Shown one piece after another: positions 35,647-48,504 of a DNA stretch of 64,000 nucleotides. Source of the DNA: Cryptomeria japonica. Its lineage: Eukaryota > Streptophyta > Pinopsida > Cupressales > Cupressaceae. Location of the stretch: contig NC_081405.1 of the NCBI RefSeq assembly GCF_030272615.1, positions 309,845,374 through 309,909,373 on the forward strand, in the 5' to 3' direction. The translations under genes were made by a program, and so were the position numbers. Under the pieces are notes generated by a model. It saw only the letters and a program-made list of their open reading frames with translations. It was not told the origin of the DNA and made no database searches. Each line of letters begins with the position of its first letter. The first letter of the stretch is position 1.

Positions 35647-38287
35647 GGGAAAAAATGCTAACCTGCCTGTGTGTTGTATTTTGTGAGTTTTTGGTCATTT
35701 ATGAAGTATTTTTCCCGAATGGATTTTTGTACCAGAGGCTATTTTTGAGCTTTGTTAATACTTTCCAAATTTGGCTTTTATCAGTCTTGATGTATTTTGA
35801 TGGTTTATGTATATTTATCTCTCTATACCATTGTGAGTATTTTAGACTCTCTTCCATGTGGACAGGCCATGGATGATTTAGATGATTTTTATGTTGTTTT
35901 GGACTAGTAAGTGAGTAGACCTTGTTGTGATGTTATTCTTTATTTGATGGAAGCATTTGATGGCTTGTTATGCCTTTGTTTATTGCTAGCCAAGAGACTC
36001 ATTTTTCTATATGGATGTTGTTGTAGCCTTGCATATGTTGTGAGAGTATGTGTGTAAGTTTTTGGCTGCTTTAAGTATTGTTTTCATGCATGTATGTTGG
36101 TAGAGCCTCTTGTGGTTCATTGTTGGGCCATGTTAGGAGGAGTGGGATTTCTTGTGATGATCGGGGTCACAAGAGATAGGCTTGTATGAGGTTCCTTGTA
36201 AGGATGCATGAAGTCTAGACCGCCATGGCACATTGGAGTTTTCCATGATTTGAAAACAAGTGATAACATTGATAATGAATTGATTGGGATGGGAAACTAT
36301 AACTAATTTAAACAAGATAATGAATAGTTTTGGTTCCTCATGGCTTATTCCTAGGGAGGATGTTTTAGGATAAGCATGAGAAGGTCATGAAGATGGTAAG
36401 CTAATCTCCCTTGGTCTCTCATAGGTTGAGTTGGCTCCACGTGTCCATTAGGCTAGTGCCTTGTGTTATTATGTTGTTATATTATGAGGATTGCATGTGA
36501 TGACACTCCACTCCTACATGTGTTCCCCCTTTGTGATTTATGATTATGCTTATTGGAGAATTTATGTCTTGATGAGTTGTATGCCTCTGGGAGTTTATTC
36601 TTGTTATCTTGTGATTGGTTCTTGCTTGAGTGTTCTTGTGTTGGTTAGTCTCATTGGTTTTAAGTGTCAACCTAGATGTAGAGTGTGTGTTGGGAGCTTG
36701 TGTCATCTCCTAGCACGGGGGGTGGTTCCTTTGGTTCCACATGGTCGGGTGGTTGGTGATTTTAAACCATTGGGATGTTCTTGTCTTTGGATTCTTTTTG
36801 CATGGATGAGGATGCTTCTTCATACTGTTCATGGATAATAATTGCAGCAAGAAAGTAAATGATGATGCAATTTATGTAATGAAATTCTTATGTAACGGTT
36901 GTAAAAGAAGTCATGTATATGAGAAATGACTATGTTGTTCTAGTTATAGTGTTAGCTTTTGATTATGGTAGATGATTGTTATGTTGAACCTTGAGTTGTA
37001 GCGTAACGCATTTGTATTAAATGAAATGGAAGCATGAGATGTGGATAAGTATTGTAGTTTGGAATTAAATGATGCATTTTGTATTCTTGATAAGCCATGT
37101 AAAAAGAAAATAGTATAGATGTTATGATAGTAGTATTAGAATTAAATGATATCTTAAACTAATGCTTGACTAGAGGAAATGTTATGCCTTGGTAAGATGT
37201 ATGAGTCTGAGTAATATTGGAAGGCAACTTAGGACATGTTTATGAGTTGCGATTAATGAATTTGAAATTATAGTATCATACTTCGTAGACAATGATCTAA
37301 TGGTTGGATTCAAATCTTATAATGCTTGGGATGTAATTGAAGGTTCCTTATGAAATATTGCATGGATGTTCTTGATGAATGAATTGCTAATCTTATTAAT
37401 GGAAATTACTAGTAAGTGTATGGGTAGATGGACAATGAATGCTTGTCTTTTAGGAAAGGATTAGAATGTATCATGTGTTATGGTTTAAGATTATGTCTCC
37501 ATTTGGTGGATGCTATTAGTTGTTATGAAATTAGGATATTGTATCTTAGTTGTGTTGAGATGAATTTGTGTAGTTCTTAATTTTTAATAAGATGATTTTT
37601 GGTTAATTGATGTAGTGTAAGAGATTTTATGAAGATTGAATGGGATATGGATTAAATGGTTTGTGAGTATTGCCTTATGTACTTTAGGAATCATGATAAA
37701 GTAATAAGTATGCTAGAAGCATAGAATCATAAATGATTACGTGGAAGTTAATCGTAAATGAAAATTATGTTAATGCAATGTAAGGGTTAATATTGATATA
37801 TGAATGGTGATGTCCATAGTCGAAGGTTGGTTAAAGGTAATAGGAACATTTGGACTTGGTGTATAAAATGAAATTAAGTGAAAAGGGAAATAGATGTGCA
37901 TTGAAAGATAGAATCTTATGTTAAATGAAAGATTAAGTAGATTGCATATCATGAGTGTTATGTATTGCTATGATGCACCTATGTGTGTATAATGATTAAG
38001 ATTATGAGGTATTGATCTGGATGAAAGTAAATGTTTATTGCTTATGTAGGTAGATTAAGTAATGGCGTTGAGATACCCTAGGGAGTTAGTAGTAATGATT
38101 TAATGTATTCTGCTTGCATAATTATTCAAATAGTTTGAGTGATCTACTCTATGTTCATAATAATTAAATGTTGTTGTGTGCTCACTGCATTACTTAAGTG
38201 ATGTCATTTGTTGTATTGTTTTAAAAAATAAATTAAATTAGCCTGTTTTTAGCTATATTTCTCTAGGGTATTTTGGCGGGCATTACA

Positions 38288-38625
38288 TACTAGTACTTGG
38301 ATTTATATTAACACATGGAATAATGAAAGATATCATTTTATTATACTAGAATTTTAATTTCACTTTTAAATGATGGATTTTGTCCTCTTATTTATATGGA
38401 GTTAATTAGTAAAGAAAATGTGAGACTTAGAGTCCATCCTCCTCTAGGCATAACAATATGCCTTCAAAGTTATGTTTATAAAATAATTTATTGAATACTG
38501 CACAATGATATTTGGAAATGCAACCCAAATCCATTCCATTAAAAGATGAAAATAAATCTCAATTCAAAATATTCTCTCTATTATAATCGCACTTGCTAAA
38601 AATTAAAATTTTATGTAGTCACGTA
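38288..38625. repeat. Second part of duplicated segment, copy 1
   Basis: Continues copy 1 after the LTR insertion. 38,293-38,624 matches 39,207-39,538 at equal length (332 bp). Together with 32,838-33,418 it restores a 913-bp unit. Confidence 0.88.
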
Positions 38626-39538
38626 TGAGAAATAAATAAGATTATCTCTTTATTTTACCATGTATGTGTGTCTGGGAAAGCTTATCTTCCAGGATAGGGT
38701 GCCGAATGTGGACTCACAGAGGATGTGAACCTCTTTTCGAGCTCACAATTATATTAAATGAACTCTAGCCGAAGTCAAGGGTTCATTGGGATAGATGAAC
38801 ATTGCATAGAAAACTTAATTAATTAAATCCTCTGCCACATCTTAAATTTTCACATAACACATTTGATTTAGGAGTTTCATGTTAATCAGGTTTGCACTGA
38901 GATTCCATCTTGCTACTTATCTCTAGGTTGCTAGGCACATCAAGCAGGGTCGGTGGTTCTTCATGTCTGGAAGGACTCCGAGGAAGCTAAGGCTTTGTGG
39001 TTGGGTGGAAAAGTGCCTCAACTACATTCTCGTCCTTTGATTAGGAGAAGAACAATTGGTTAATGGTGATTGAAGGCCTTTCATTTTATACCATTGATAT
39101 GAATCATGTATTATTTACCCATTGTACTTGTATTAAGAAATGGAAAGATTGATTCTATTACATGTATGCAAAATGTATAATTATGCTCTCTTATGTAAAG
39201 TTACTAGTACCTGGATTTATATGAACATATGGAATAATGAAAGATATCATTTTATTATACTAGAATTTTAATTTCATTTTCAAATGATGGATTTTTTCCT
39301 CTTATTTATATGAAGTTAATTAGTAAGGAAAATGTGAGCCTTAGAGTCCTTCCTCCTCTATGCATAACAATATGCCTTCAAAGTTATGTTTATAAAATAT
39401 TTTATTTAATACCGCACAATGATATTTGGAAATGCAACCCAAATCCATTCCATTAAAAGATGAAAATAAATCTCATTTCAAAATATTCTCACTAGTATAA
39501 TCGCACTTGCTAAAAATCAAAATTTTATGTAGTCATGT
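38626..39538. repeat. Duplicated segment, copy 2 (uninterrupted)
   Basis: 913 bp directly following copy 1, head to tail, without the LTR. It records the pre-insertion sequence around TACTA (39,202-39,206). The content is noncoding as far as I can see; its origin is unknown. Confidence 0.88.
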
Positions 39539-39827
39539 TACCTTCTAGTGTAAACTTTTCATTTGATTTAATTTCATTTTTGGAACACATGTTTTCTCTC
39601 CATACAGTAACAACTTTCTCTCAAATATTCCAAAGAATGACCAAAAACCAAACAAACATATAGACCCAAATAGACCGAAAAAATGCATCATTAAAAAGTT
39701 TGAGAGCCAATCCAAAATCAATCAACATTCAACTAGATGAATAGAAGAGTTGAGGAGACCAAAAAAAATCAAGATCCTGGATCTTTAATAGCTACTTCTA
39801 AGCACCATGTGATATGAAAATCTATAG
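39539..39827. other. Unassigned sequence before copia A
   Basis: No domain recognised. The break where copia homology starts is not sharp, at about 39,830. Confidence 0.4.
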
Positions 39828-41345
39828 AATGATGGACGAAAGCTATGGAAGAAGAATTAGATCAGATGGAGAAGAATAACACATGGACTTTAGTTCCCCA
39901 GCCTAAAAATAAGAAAGTTATTGGAACTAAATGGGTTTTTAGGAATAAATTGAATGAAGATGGACAAGTTGTAAGCAATAAAGCTAATTGGTTTGTAAAG
40001 GATATTCTCAGAAGGAAGGAATTGATTATGGTGAAACTTTTGCACCAGTAGCTAGGATTGGAGCTGTAAGATTATTTCTTGCCTATGTTGTACATAAAAA
40101 CTACAAGGTTTATCAGATGGATGTTAAGTGTGCATTTCTGAATAAGGATCTTGATAAGGAAGTTTATATTGAGCAACTTGATGGTTTTTCACTTTTAGAT
40201 GATAAAAACATGGTTTGCAAGTTAAGGTAAGCTTTATATGGATTGAAACATGCACCTAGAGATTGGTATGCAAGGTTGGATAACTATCTTTTGAAGCTTT
40301 GTTTCACTAAAGGTAATGCTGATAGTAATTTATATTATAATTTCACTGATGATGATATATTAATTATTGAGGTATTTGCCAATGACATCATTTTTGGAGG
40401 TGAAGATAAGTTGTACATGGAATTTTCTAAAAATATGGAGAAATAATTTGAAATGTCTACATGATTGGAGAAATTAATTTTTTCTTAGCTTTGCAGATTA
40501 CTCAGACAGACAAAGGTATTGTCATCTGTCAAATTAAGTATGCTAGGGAATTGTTGAATAAATTTAGTATGGAATACTCTAAACCGATAAGTACTCCTAT
40601 GGTTACCAATGAGAAATTGACAAGGAAAGATGTATCTATACCGGTAAATCCTACAAGATACAAGTCTATGATTGAAGGTCTGCTATATTTGACTCAAACT
40701 AGGCCTGATATAATCAATGTTGTTTGTATTGCATCAAGATATCAAAGTGATCCTAGAGAAAATCATGAGAGTGCAGTGAAAAGAATTTTTAGATACTTGC
40801 AAGGTTCATATGGATATGGTTTTTGGTACCCTAAGGATGATGACTTTACTTTATGTGCATATACAGATGCAAATTTGGCAGGTGAAGTTGATGACCGAAA
40901 AAGCACTTCCGGTGGAGCTTTCTTTCTTGGAAAGAAGTTGGTTTCGTGGATCGACAAGAAACAGTCAAGTACCTCTTTATCTACTACTGAAGTTGAGTAT
41001 GTTTTTTCTGCTACTAACTCTATAGAAGTTCTATGGATGAATCAAATGTTGAAGGACATTAAAGTGCATTACATTGGACCGATAATTATTCACTGTGATA
41101 ACTCTATTGCTATAGACATATCAAATAATCTGGTATTTCAGTCTAAGACAAAGCATATATCTATCAAGTATCAATTTTTGAAAGAGAAGGTAGAAGAAAA
41201 TGAGGTTAGACTAGATTATGTGAACACTAAAGAGAAAATTGTAGATATCTTCACTAAACCTTTGCCTAAAGAATCACTTGAGTACCTAAGAGACATATTA
41301 GGGGTTTCTTCCACTTCGACAAAAAATCTGATTGATGCTTTTTGA
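39828..41345 (+). pseudogene. Copia A: RT and RNase H remnant
   Basis: Begins within the RT linker (KAMEEELDQMEKNNTWTLVP) and continues with [29 protein letters not shown] (catalytic Asp), a YGLKHAPRDWY block (family YGLKQAPRAWY) and an active-site loop FANDI, where the family has YVDDI. The RNase H part spans 40,461-41,345, open for 294 codons, with the ADANLAGEVDDRKSTSG-type block (CAYTDAN), CDNSIAID and YVNTKEKIVDIFTKPLP. Frameshifts near 39,990 and 40,445 and a TAA at 40,228 break it. Gag, protease and integrase are absent upstream, so only the 3' half survives. Confidence 0.92.
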
Positions 41346-41655
41346 CATCAGTTTGGTATGCATTATCAGAGATATCATTCTCTGGATTGATGTAGCGATG
41401 CTACTACTCAGGGGGAGTAGTTAGCCTTGTGATTCAGTGGTTTTTTATTTTTTCTTTGGTATTTATGCAACATCTTTGGCATTGATGTCAAAGGGGGAGA
41501 GTTATTCATGTGAAAATCTTAAGAAATATATACATTCAGGGGACAAAATTTTAGAACTTCATTGCTATATTCTTGGATGGGAGATTTGTTTGGCGTTTCT
41601 TTGAACTTAGATGTTTTTCACATCTAGTGTTGCAATCAATGCTAAAGGGGGATAT
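41346..41655 (+). other. Copia A 3' UTR with PPT
   Basis: Contains a first purine tract in GTCAAAGGGGGAGAG (about 41,489) and the terminal PPT AAAGGGGGATAT just before the LTR start TGTTGG. The homologous stretch of copia B lies at 57,360-57,677. Confidence 0.8.
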
Positions 41656-42873
41656 TGTTGGTCAATTGGAAGAATTGATTATGTGTTGCATTGATGTTTT
41701 GTCATTTATACAAACACTAGCTATTTTGGTTGCTTTACTGGCAGTCTTCTAGTTTCGGTAGGTTGTTAGATTTCTATTTGGATTAGATCATGATGATCTG
41801 ATATGCTCTAGTATGTTTGGGTCATAGTATTATCTTATTCATGCTACTTATATTCATGTTCAGATAGTTCATTTTTATCTAGTGATTAGATGTTATCCTA
41901 TATGCGGCAAGCTTAGTTTATTGTTTTGATGAGGGTTTTGCCAACAAAGATTTGTTAAAGATATTTGATGTTATGAATAAGTGGTGTTGGTGCGGCTTCT
42001 AGTGGAGATTCATGATGTTGATTGTGATCATTATCGAGACTTGGTTGATTGGGATCATTGCCTTAGCGTGTGTGGACTTAAATTGGGTCTCGGTTTATCT
42101 AGGTTGTGGAGCAACATAATGTAATGTGTGGATTGGACTTGTCAATGTGTTTCTGGGATGTCTTATGGGTTGGATATTATTTGTTTGGTCTCTGGCCAAT
42201 ATTTTTTGTAATCATGTAATTTTTTTATTGTTTGGTGGACAACCTTATTATTTGTGGTCGACGCTTTGTATATATATGCTGTAAGATTTCATTATAGATC
42301 ATATGTGAGAATCTAAGGAGCAAATAATGTAATAACCATGCAGGAAAAGGATTTGGTCCATCATTGGTGACCGAGTTGGGTTTATGTAAGAGGATTTAGT
42401 CCTCCAGTATTGAGCTTAATTGAAACTGTACTTAGGCATACGAGATGCTATCTTTGTAGTTTATTTCTTCTTCCGGATTGTAGTCTAAATTTTTATGTAG
42501 TCAGTTAGACTCCTTTTGTCATGAGTAGTGTGCTCTAGGTTGTTGGCCTTCCTACAAGTGTAGGCCCCTCAATTGTAATTCACATACTTACTGCAGAAGT
42601 ATTATCTGACTATGGGTAGGATTCCCTGTGTAGTTTTTCCCTTTACCGAGTTTTCCATGCATAAATATTGGTATCATATGGATGGTATTTATTCTCTGAT
42701 TGTTGTTTATACTTAATTGGTTTATCTGCTATTTTGGTAATTGGTTTATGCATTCCGATATTGATATTTTTGGTTTTGGTATTAAAGTTTTAATTGTTTA
42801 AGGTTCTGGTAATATGAGACAACTGATTCACCCCCCCTCTCAGTTGTCTTCAAGTTATTTGAACTGTCTAACA
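41656..42873 (+). repeat. Copia LTR shared by copia A (3') and copia B (5')
   Basis: Starts TGTTGGTCAATTGG after the copia A PPT and ends GTCTAACA before the copia B PBS (TGGTATTAGAGC at 42,876). Length is 1,218 bp. Its first 230 bp match the truncated LTR at 57,678-57,911. It contains TATATATATG (42,269) and the terminal CTGATTCACCCC...CTCTCAG motif. One LTR therefore closes one element and opens the next. Confidence 0.85.
42269..42278 (+). promoter_or_regulatory. TATA-like box in copia LTR
   Basis: TATATATATG in the middle of the 1.2-kb LTR; the only clear core-promoter candidate there. Confidence 0.35.
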
Positions 42874-42930
42874 TTTGGTATTAGAGCTCTAGTCCTATCT
42901 GCAGAAAATTAACCACTTGAGGAAGATCCT

Positions 42931-44267
42931 ATGGTGTATAATAGTTTAAGTTCATCTAGTTTATCTATTGCTATCTTTCGAAGAGAAATTCCTATGCTTG
43001 ATGGAACAAATTATAGAGTATGGAAGATTCAGATGGATACTTATCTAATATGTCTTAGTAAGGAAATTTAGGAAATCATAGGGAATGGTGTTACTTCTTA
43101 TAATCTAGCATCTGGCAATCCTCCTCCAACAAACCTAGATAAGGAGTTTGAGAATGACTGTAGAGTAAGATAATCCCTCTTGTGTGCACTTTCTGACCAA
43201 CAAATAATGGGATTAACTGACAAATAAACAATAAAGGCTATATGGGACAAGTTTGAGACTCTTAATGAAGGTGGCCCTAATGTTAAGATTGCTAAACTTG
43301 ATGGTTACTGGGTGAGATATGAAAACTTGAAGATGGAATAATATGAAAGGATTATCGCATTCATGGAAAGGGTAAATGAAATTGTTATGGGAATTCAATG
43401 TTGTGGTCGATCTCTATGTGAAGATGAAATTGTTTCTAAAATTTTGAGAGCTTTGCTACCAGATTACAAGATGAAGGCTATTGCAATTAATGAATTGAGA
43501 ATAATGGCTAATACTTAAGTCAATAGAGATACCTTGGTTGGGAAATTATCTACTTTTGAGAGTGAAGAATTTGGACCCTCTAGAACTATGAAGTCTAAAC
43601 CTTCTTTTCATGCATCAACATCATCAACCGACAATCAAGATTGGAAAGCTTTGTATGCAAAGGAATTGGATGATATAAAGAGAGAAGATGAAGAATTTGA
43701 GCAACTTGAAGCCCTATTTTCTAGAAGAGTACCTAAAGGACCAGTAGGAAGTAAGTATGAAGGAAAAGCACCTCTTAATTATTTTGCATGCAATAAGATA
43801 GGCCATTTTACATCTAGATGCCTTGATTGGAATTCAAGATTTGAAGAGAGACCTAGAAGATCTTTTAATCCTAACCTTGGATATCAAAATAAGTATAAGT
43901 ATTGAAAAAACAAATATAAATCATTCTACATAGCAGATGAGGAACGTGTGACTGATTCTAATGATTAATCAGCACAAGACTCTGCTAGTGGTTTTGGCAA
44001 TGGGAAGGAATGGATGTTCTTGGCTATCAAGGAAGATGTTTCGGCACTAGAAGAGAATGTACCTAAAGAGAAGGCACTTGCTACTAAAATTGAAGATAAG
44101 GATGAATAGGTAACTAATAGTGGATGCTCACATCATATGATTGGAGATAAGAGGAAGTTTCTATCTTTGCAAGAATTTGATGGTGGTCTAGTTAGATTTG
44201 AAGATGACAAAGAATGTATGATTAAAGGAAAAGGAACTATATCATTGTATGATAAGCACAATACTGA
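42931..44267 (+). pseudogene. Copia B gag and start of protease
   Basis: The ATG at 42,931 lies about 40 bp after the PBS. Gag shows IPMLDGTNYRVWKIQMDTYL and ILRALLPDYKMKA (UBN2-type), and a zinc knuckle YFACNKIGHFTSRC in which the first Cys of CCHC is now Tyr. The protease motif reads NSGCSHHMIGDKRKF where the family has DSGCSHHM: the catalytic Asp is Asn, one G-to-A change. The frame stops at the gypsy insertion in the middle of the protease (..GKGTISLYDKHNT). There are five or more internal stops. Confidence 0.9.
44263..44267. repeat. Left TSD of the gypsy-type element
   Basis: ACTGA here and ACTAA at 52,015-52,019, one G-to-A difference. Excising the element with one copy rejoins the copia B protease frame (KHNT + NNVYYVEGL). 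Confidence 0.8.
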
Positions 44268-46151
44268 TGTAGTGCCATAAAATTGCAACCCTAGCAATTT
44301 TTAACTGCATTAGGGTCCTCATGCATATGAATTCGAATCCTCTAGCTTGATTGTGTTGGTAATTGACAATCATTGGATTCATTTTCTTTTCATTGATGGT
44401 AAAAAGATTAGATGGAAGTCATATACTGGCACTAGGAGGCATATACTGACTGATATCATCTTTGGAGCATTCAGGGCTACACTGACACTGGCACTGACAC
44501 TGACATCAATACTTCATTGGAAGCCGACATCAAGGAGGATTTACTTAATAAATCATTTTGTAATTATTGTCAAGGTCGATATTGAATATATTTTGTAAAT
44601 GTATTGTAAGCTGACATAAGGAATATTATTTGTAATGGGTATATAGGTTAGTTTGTTAGGTTATTTTGATAAATAGGAAAATGTGTGGATATAGAAGAAT
44701 ATGTCATAACTGTTTAATGTGAAATATATGTATGAAGATCATTTTGTATGCAAATGTTATTTCATGCAATGATCTATAGATATCTTGGAAAATAATTCTT
44801 GGAGGAGAAGAGATACTAGTAGTAGTTCAACGTTTATGAACCAATACAAAGTAGAGCGAGAACCGGAACACTATTTGGCATAGCAAATGCATTCTTGAGT
44901 TCATTTTTAGTAATTTACTTTAGTAGAAAGCTTGTAGTCAGTGAGGCTCTTTAGTGATGAGCAGTATGCTCTAGGAAGTGTGCCTTCCTGCATGTGTAGG
45001 CCCCTATTATATGTAATATATTTTCATATGGCCAGTGAACTGATATTGTGGGTCACAAATCCCACCAAGGTTTTTCCTTTTTGAGGTTTTCCATGTATAA
45101 ATTCTATGTGTTATGGTGTTAATTTATGTGGATGGTTTATTTTCATCTTCTTATGTGGTTATTTATTTATCGGTTTATATATGTATGGTATAAAAGAATA
45201 AAAATTGTTCATACCGGTAGAACACTGATTCACCCCCCCTCTCAGTGTTTTTTGATCCCAACAAATTAGAGATCAGAGATTCCTCAACTTGTGGAAATGG
45301 CTTCTTCCTTGGCCTTTGCATCACCTCGACCACACTGTGGCTTGGAGAAAGAGGTAGGATAGGAGTGTGGTGCCACTATCCCCCATTGGACAATGACATG
45401 GCACCCTCGTCTTCCTAGGATAGGGGTGTGGCACCACTATCTGTACCCTATTTTGGGGCATGATCCTTGCTAGAGCATGCATTTTGGGTTGTGTCTCAGG
45501 CGGTAAACTCCCCCTATGCCAGCCCTTGATGAAATTCAAATCCACTAACATGTATTTAAGGGCCATCATCCTCTCATTTGCATAAGTTCGATAAGGTTAA
45601 TTTGGATAAGTTGGAGAGATTCAAGCAATCAAGCATTCATGCATTCTTTTCCAGCATTGAGCATTCTCAAGTGTCCCTTCAAGGCTAGGTATTGCATTCA
45701 AGTCAAGGATTCAACCATTGAAGAGGAGATTCATTCAATATTCAATTCCACACAAGCATTTCTATCAACATTTCTACTTCAACCTCCCTTGAGGTGATTT
45801 ACAATTCAATATTTCATTTACATCTACTTACAAGTACTTTCTTTCATTACTTGGTTAATTCCTAAACTAAGGTTTGACCTAAAGGCAAACCCCCAATCCC
45901 AACCCATCGTCCTCTCTTTTCTACGTGTAGGTTGCAGATGCGCAGCTATACTTTCAGATTCGGGCTCCATTTACAAAGGTGGGAAAACCCTTTTTGTTTC
46001 ACGGTTTTTTCAAAGGACTTTGTACATTCTCGCCATGGTCTAGGAAACTTTTCTTCAAATACACAGGGCGACTTTGAAACTCTCATCTCTTTTTGAAGGG
46101 AAAGGGTCATTTCCTTCTTGATTTATCATTTTTCATTTTCCCACCATTACA
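44268..46151 (+). repeat. 5' LTR of the gypsy-type element
   Basis: About 970 bp once the nested solo LTR (44,354-45,263) is removed. It matches 50,768-52,014 but lacks a segment of about 266 bp present in the 3' copy; the break is near 46,074. Confidence 0.88.
44354..45263 (+). mobile_element. Solo copia LTR nested in the gypsy 5' LTR
   Basis: 910 bp with TGTTGG..CCAACA inverted termini, interrupting the gypsy LTR exactly where the 3' copy is continuous. Flanks GATTG and AATTA look like one 5-bp duplication with two G-to-A changes. It has the CTGATTCACCCC..CTCTCAGTG end and the TGTAGGCCCCT block seen in the LTR at 41.7-42.9 kb, so it is a relative of copia A/B. Confidence 0.85.
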
Positions 46152-46584
46152 TTTTGGTGAACTTGATATCTTGTAGGCTTTCCTTTGAACAACATTGCAT
46201 GTTTTTCATTTACAAGTTTCAAATTTCTGCAAACTTAGTGGTTAAATCATTAAAAACCCTAGTTTTAAAATTTAAAATTAAACTTGTGATTTGTAAAACT
46301 TGCTTGTGGTTATCTTAGATCTGAAAATTTCTTTGTTTTTCAAAATCAATTTCCCCATTGTCATGTTCAATTTTCAATTAAAATTTACAAAATTAAGAGG
46401 TTACTTGTTAAAATCCTAATTTTCAAAAATCATATTGAAGTTGTGCAAAAATTGGATTTCAATTCAATTTTCAAATTTCTAATTGTAAGCTTTGTTCTAC
46501 AATTCAAAATTCAAATTTTTCCTCTAGTGCATGAGTTTTACCACTATTACTCTTACCTATCCTATCTCCGTTAGATGAAGCATT
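46152..46584 (+). other. Leader of the gypsy-type element
   Basis: Noncoding, T- and A-rich, between the 5' LTR and gag. Confidence 0.6.
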
Positions 46585-48504
46585 ATGATTAAGGCTTCCC
46601 AAGGTTTAATTATCAAGGAGATGGAGCCTAATTTGGGTAACTTCTTTAATGAGGATCATGCTAATTCTTCCCATCCTAATCATGTTCCTATTCACCCTAT
46701 TGATGGATCCCATGTTGATGAATAAGCTTTAACTAGGGTTCCTTTAGATCAACTTTCCACATTGGACAATCAATTTGATAGCTTTCAACAATGGATGTCC
46801 CAAGAATACCCTAATAGTGAAGCTCCTCCATTAATTAAAGGTCTTCAATGCATGCTTCAAAGTAATAACAACGGAATTGATATATTGTATAGCATTGCAT
46901 ATATTGTTGATTCTAATGTCATGCCTATCAAGAGTTGTTTCGAAACCCTAGGTTATTCACAACCTTCAACACAAGTCAATTCCTCTATTCCTTTGACTAG
47001 TCCTATGACTAATATTCCTACCTTCACATCTAACATAATGGCTACTTCAACTCAAAATGTCATTCATACAACCATAGGTCATGGGGGCAATCCCTCTTCT
47101 TCATTTAATCCTCCATCTTTACCTATGTCTTCCATGAGTGTTCCTATTACTCTTCAACCAATTAGTGTGATAGAAGGGGGCAATTCCTTCAACAAATTTA
47201 TCCCTCCTTTAAGTGTCTCTTTTCCTACCCAATCATCACCAATGCCTACTTATCATAATGTCCCACCACCTTATTCTTAGTTCATTCCTTCTTTAAACAA
47301 CATCACACCACCTTCTCAATCGCCTATGTCTAACATCAATTCTTCCACTGAAATAACAATCAACAATCTTGCTCAAACTGTGTCTTCCTTATAACAACAA
47401 ATTGCTTCCATGAGTCAATCCAAGTTTAGTGTGCCCATCTTTGATGTTGCGAGCCCACTTTCTCTTGATATTGTTAAAGTTGTGATACCTAAACATGTGG
47501 AGATCCCTCAATTGGAACTCTATAATGGAAAAGGTGATCTTCTTACACATTTAGAAACATTCAAAACCTTGTGTACTGATTTTGCTTGTGATCAAAGATT
47601 GCTTACAAAACTATTTACAAGAACACTAAGAGATACGGCCTTACAATGGTATTTCTCTCTTCCTTCTTACTCTATCACTTATTTTCAACAATTGGCAAAT
47701 GCTTTCATCCAATACTTTCAAAACAACATTGGTCCTAAAATCACTTTGACTGATTTAATGCATTGTAAACAAGGCGTTAAAGAAAAAGTGATTGATTTCA
47801 TTGGTAAATATAAGCATTTTTGTGCTAAAATTTCTTTTCATCTACCTGATAATGATATTAAAAGAATTTTCCTTTCTAATTTACAAAAAGATATTAGGAA
47901 AAAGCTTCTTTTGTCTGAGTTTACATCCTTTCCATAGTTGTGCGCAACACTCCATAATTATCAACTGGTTGTGAGTCAAATGGAGCAATCCACTCCTATG
48001 GCTCCGAGTGATAAGGGAGAGAGTATTCAACAACCATTTGCAAAGTTCAAACCAACAAAAATCTTCATCAAGTTCAATGACCCACTCAACAACAATCATT
48101 TGAATGCTACAACAGGTGTGCCTTCTATTTCTAAATTAAACCAAAGAGAAAGACAATTTACTCCTCTGAATGAATCTTTACATAGTATTATGTCTTAGTT
48201 GTTGCACATAAATGTTATCAAACTTCCTCCTATAAAACAAATTTATCCTTCCAAGCTTTCATCTCCTTATTTTGATAACAATTCCTTTACCCAAGTTCAT
48301 CATCAACCTGGTCATGATACTAAGAAATGTTTTGTATTGAAAAATAAGGTTCAAGACTTGATTGATAATAATACTATATCTATGGTAGGTGTGAATAAAT
48401 CAATTGCTCCTCCTAATCAAAATCTTAAGATTTTCACTGATCTGTTGTCGTCTCATACCTCTAACGTTATTGAGATTATGCCTAATTCTCTCACTTCTAA
48501 ATAA
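46585..48504 (+). pseudogene. Gypsy-type gag
   Basis: One frame runs from the ATG at 46,585 to 48,504, interrupted by a few stops (near 46,732, 47,278, 47,393, 47,935 and 48,196), several of them TAG/TAA in Gln-rich sequence. The N-terminal third is low-complexity (Pro/Ser/Thr/Asn). The retrotransposon gag domain (PF03732 type) is at about 47,500-47,900: LELYNGKGDLLTHLETFKTL, then DTALQWYFSLPSYSI and QLANAFIQYF, in the classic Ty3/gypsy order. A C-terminal HQPGHDTKKCFVLKNKVQDL segment resembles the Gly-His-x-Thr-x-x-Cys region before the protease in this type of element. Confidence 0.88.

Larger units (their letters stand above)
33419..38287 (+). mobile_element. 4.87-kb solo LTR with perfect TSD
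   Basis: The insert starts TGTAAGG and ends CATTACA (TGTAA/TTACA inverted termini) and is flanked by TACTA on both sides (33,414-33,418 and 38,288-38,292). The second copy of the surrounding duplication has an uninterrupted site with a single TACTA (39,202-39,206), so both boundaries are exact. No gag or pol motif occurs inside, and I see no shorter terminal direct repeats, so I read it as one very long LTR. Such lengths are known among gypsy-type elements; the family is not identified. It contains a TATA box (34,539) and a minisatellite (35,336-35,646). Confidence 0.82.

Noticed and set aside
35207-35686. 159-codon Phe/Ser-rich frame
   Set aside because: It runs through the LTR minisatellite; overlapping frames are equally open and no domain is visible.
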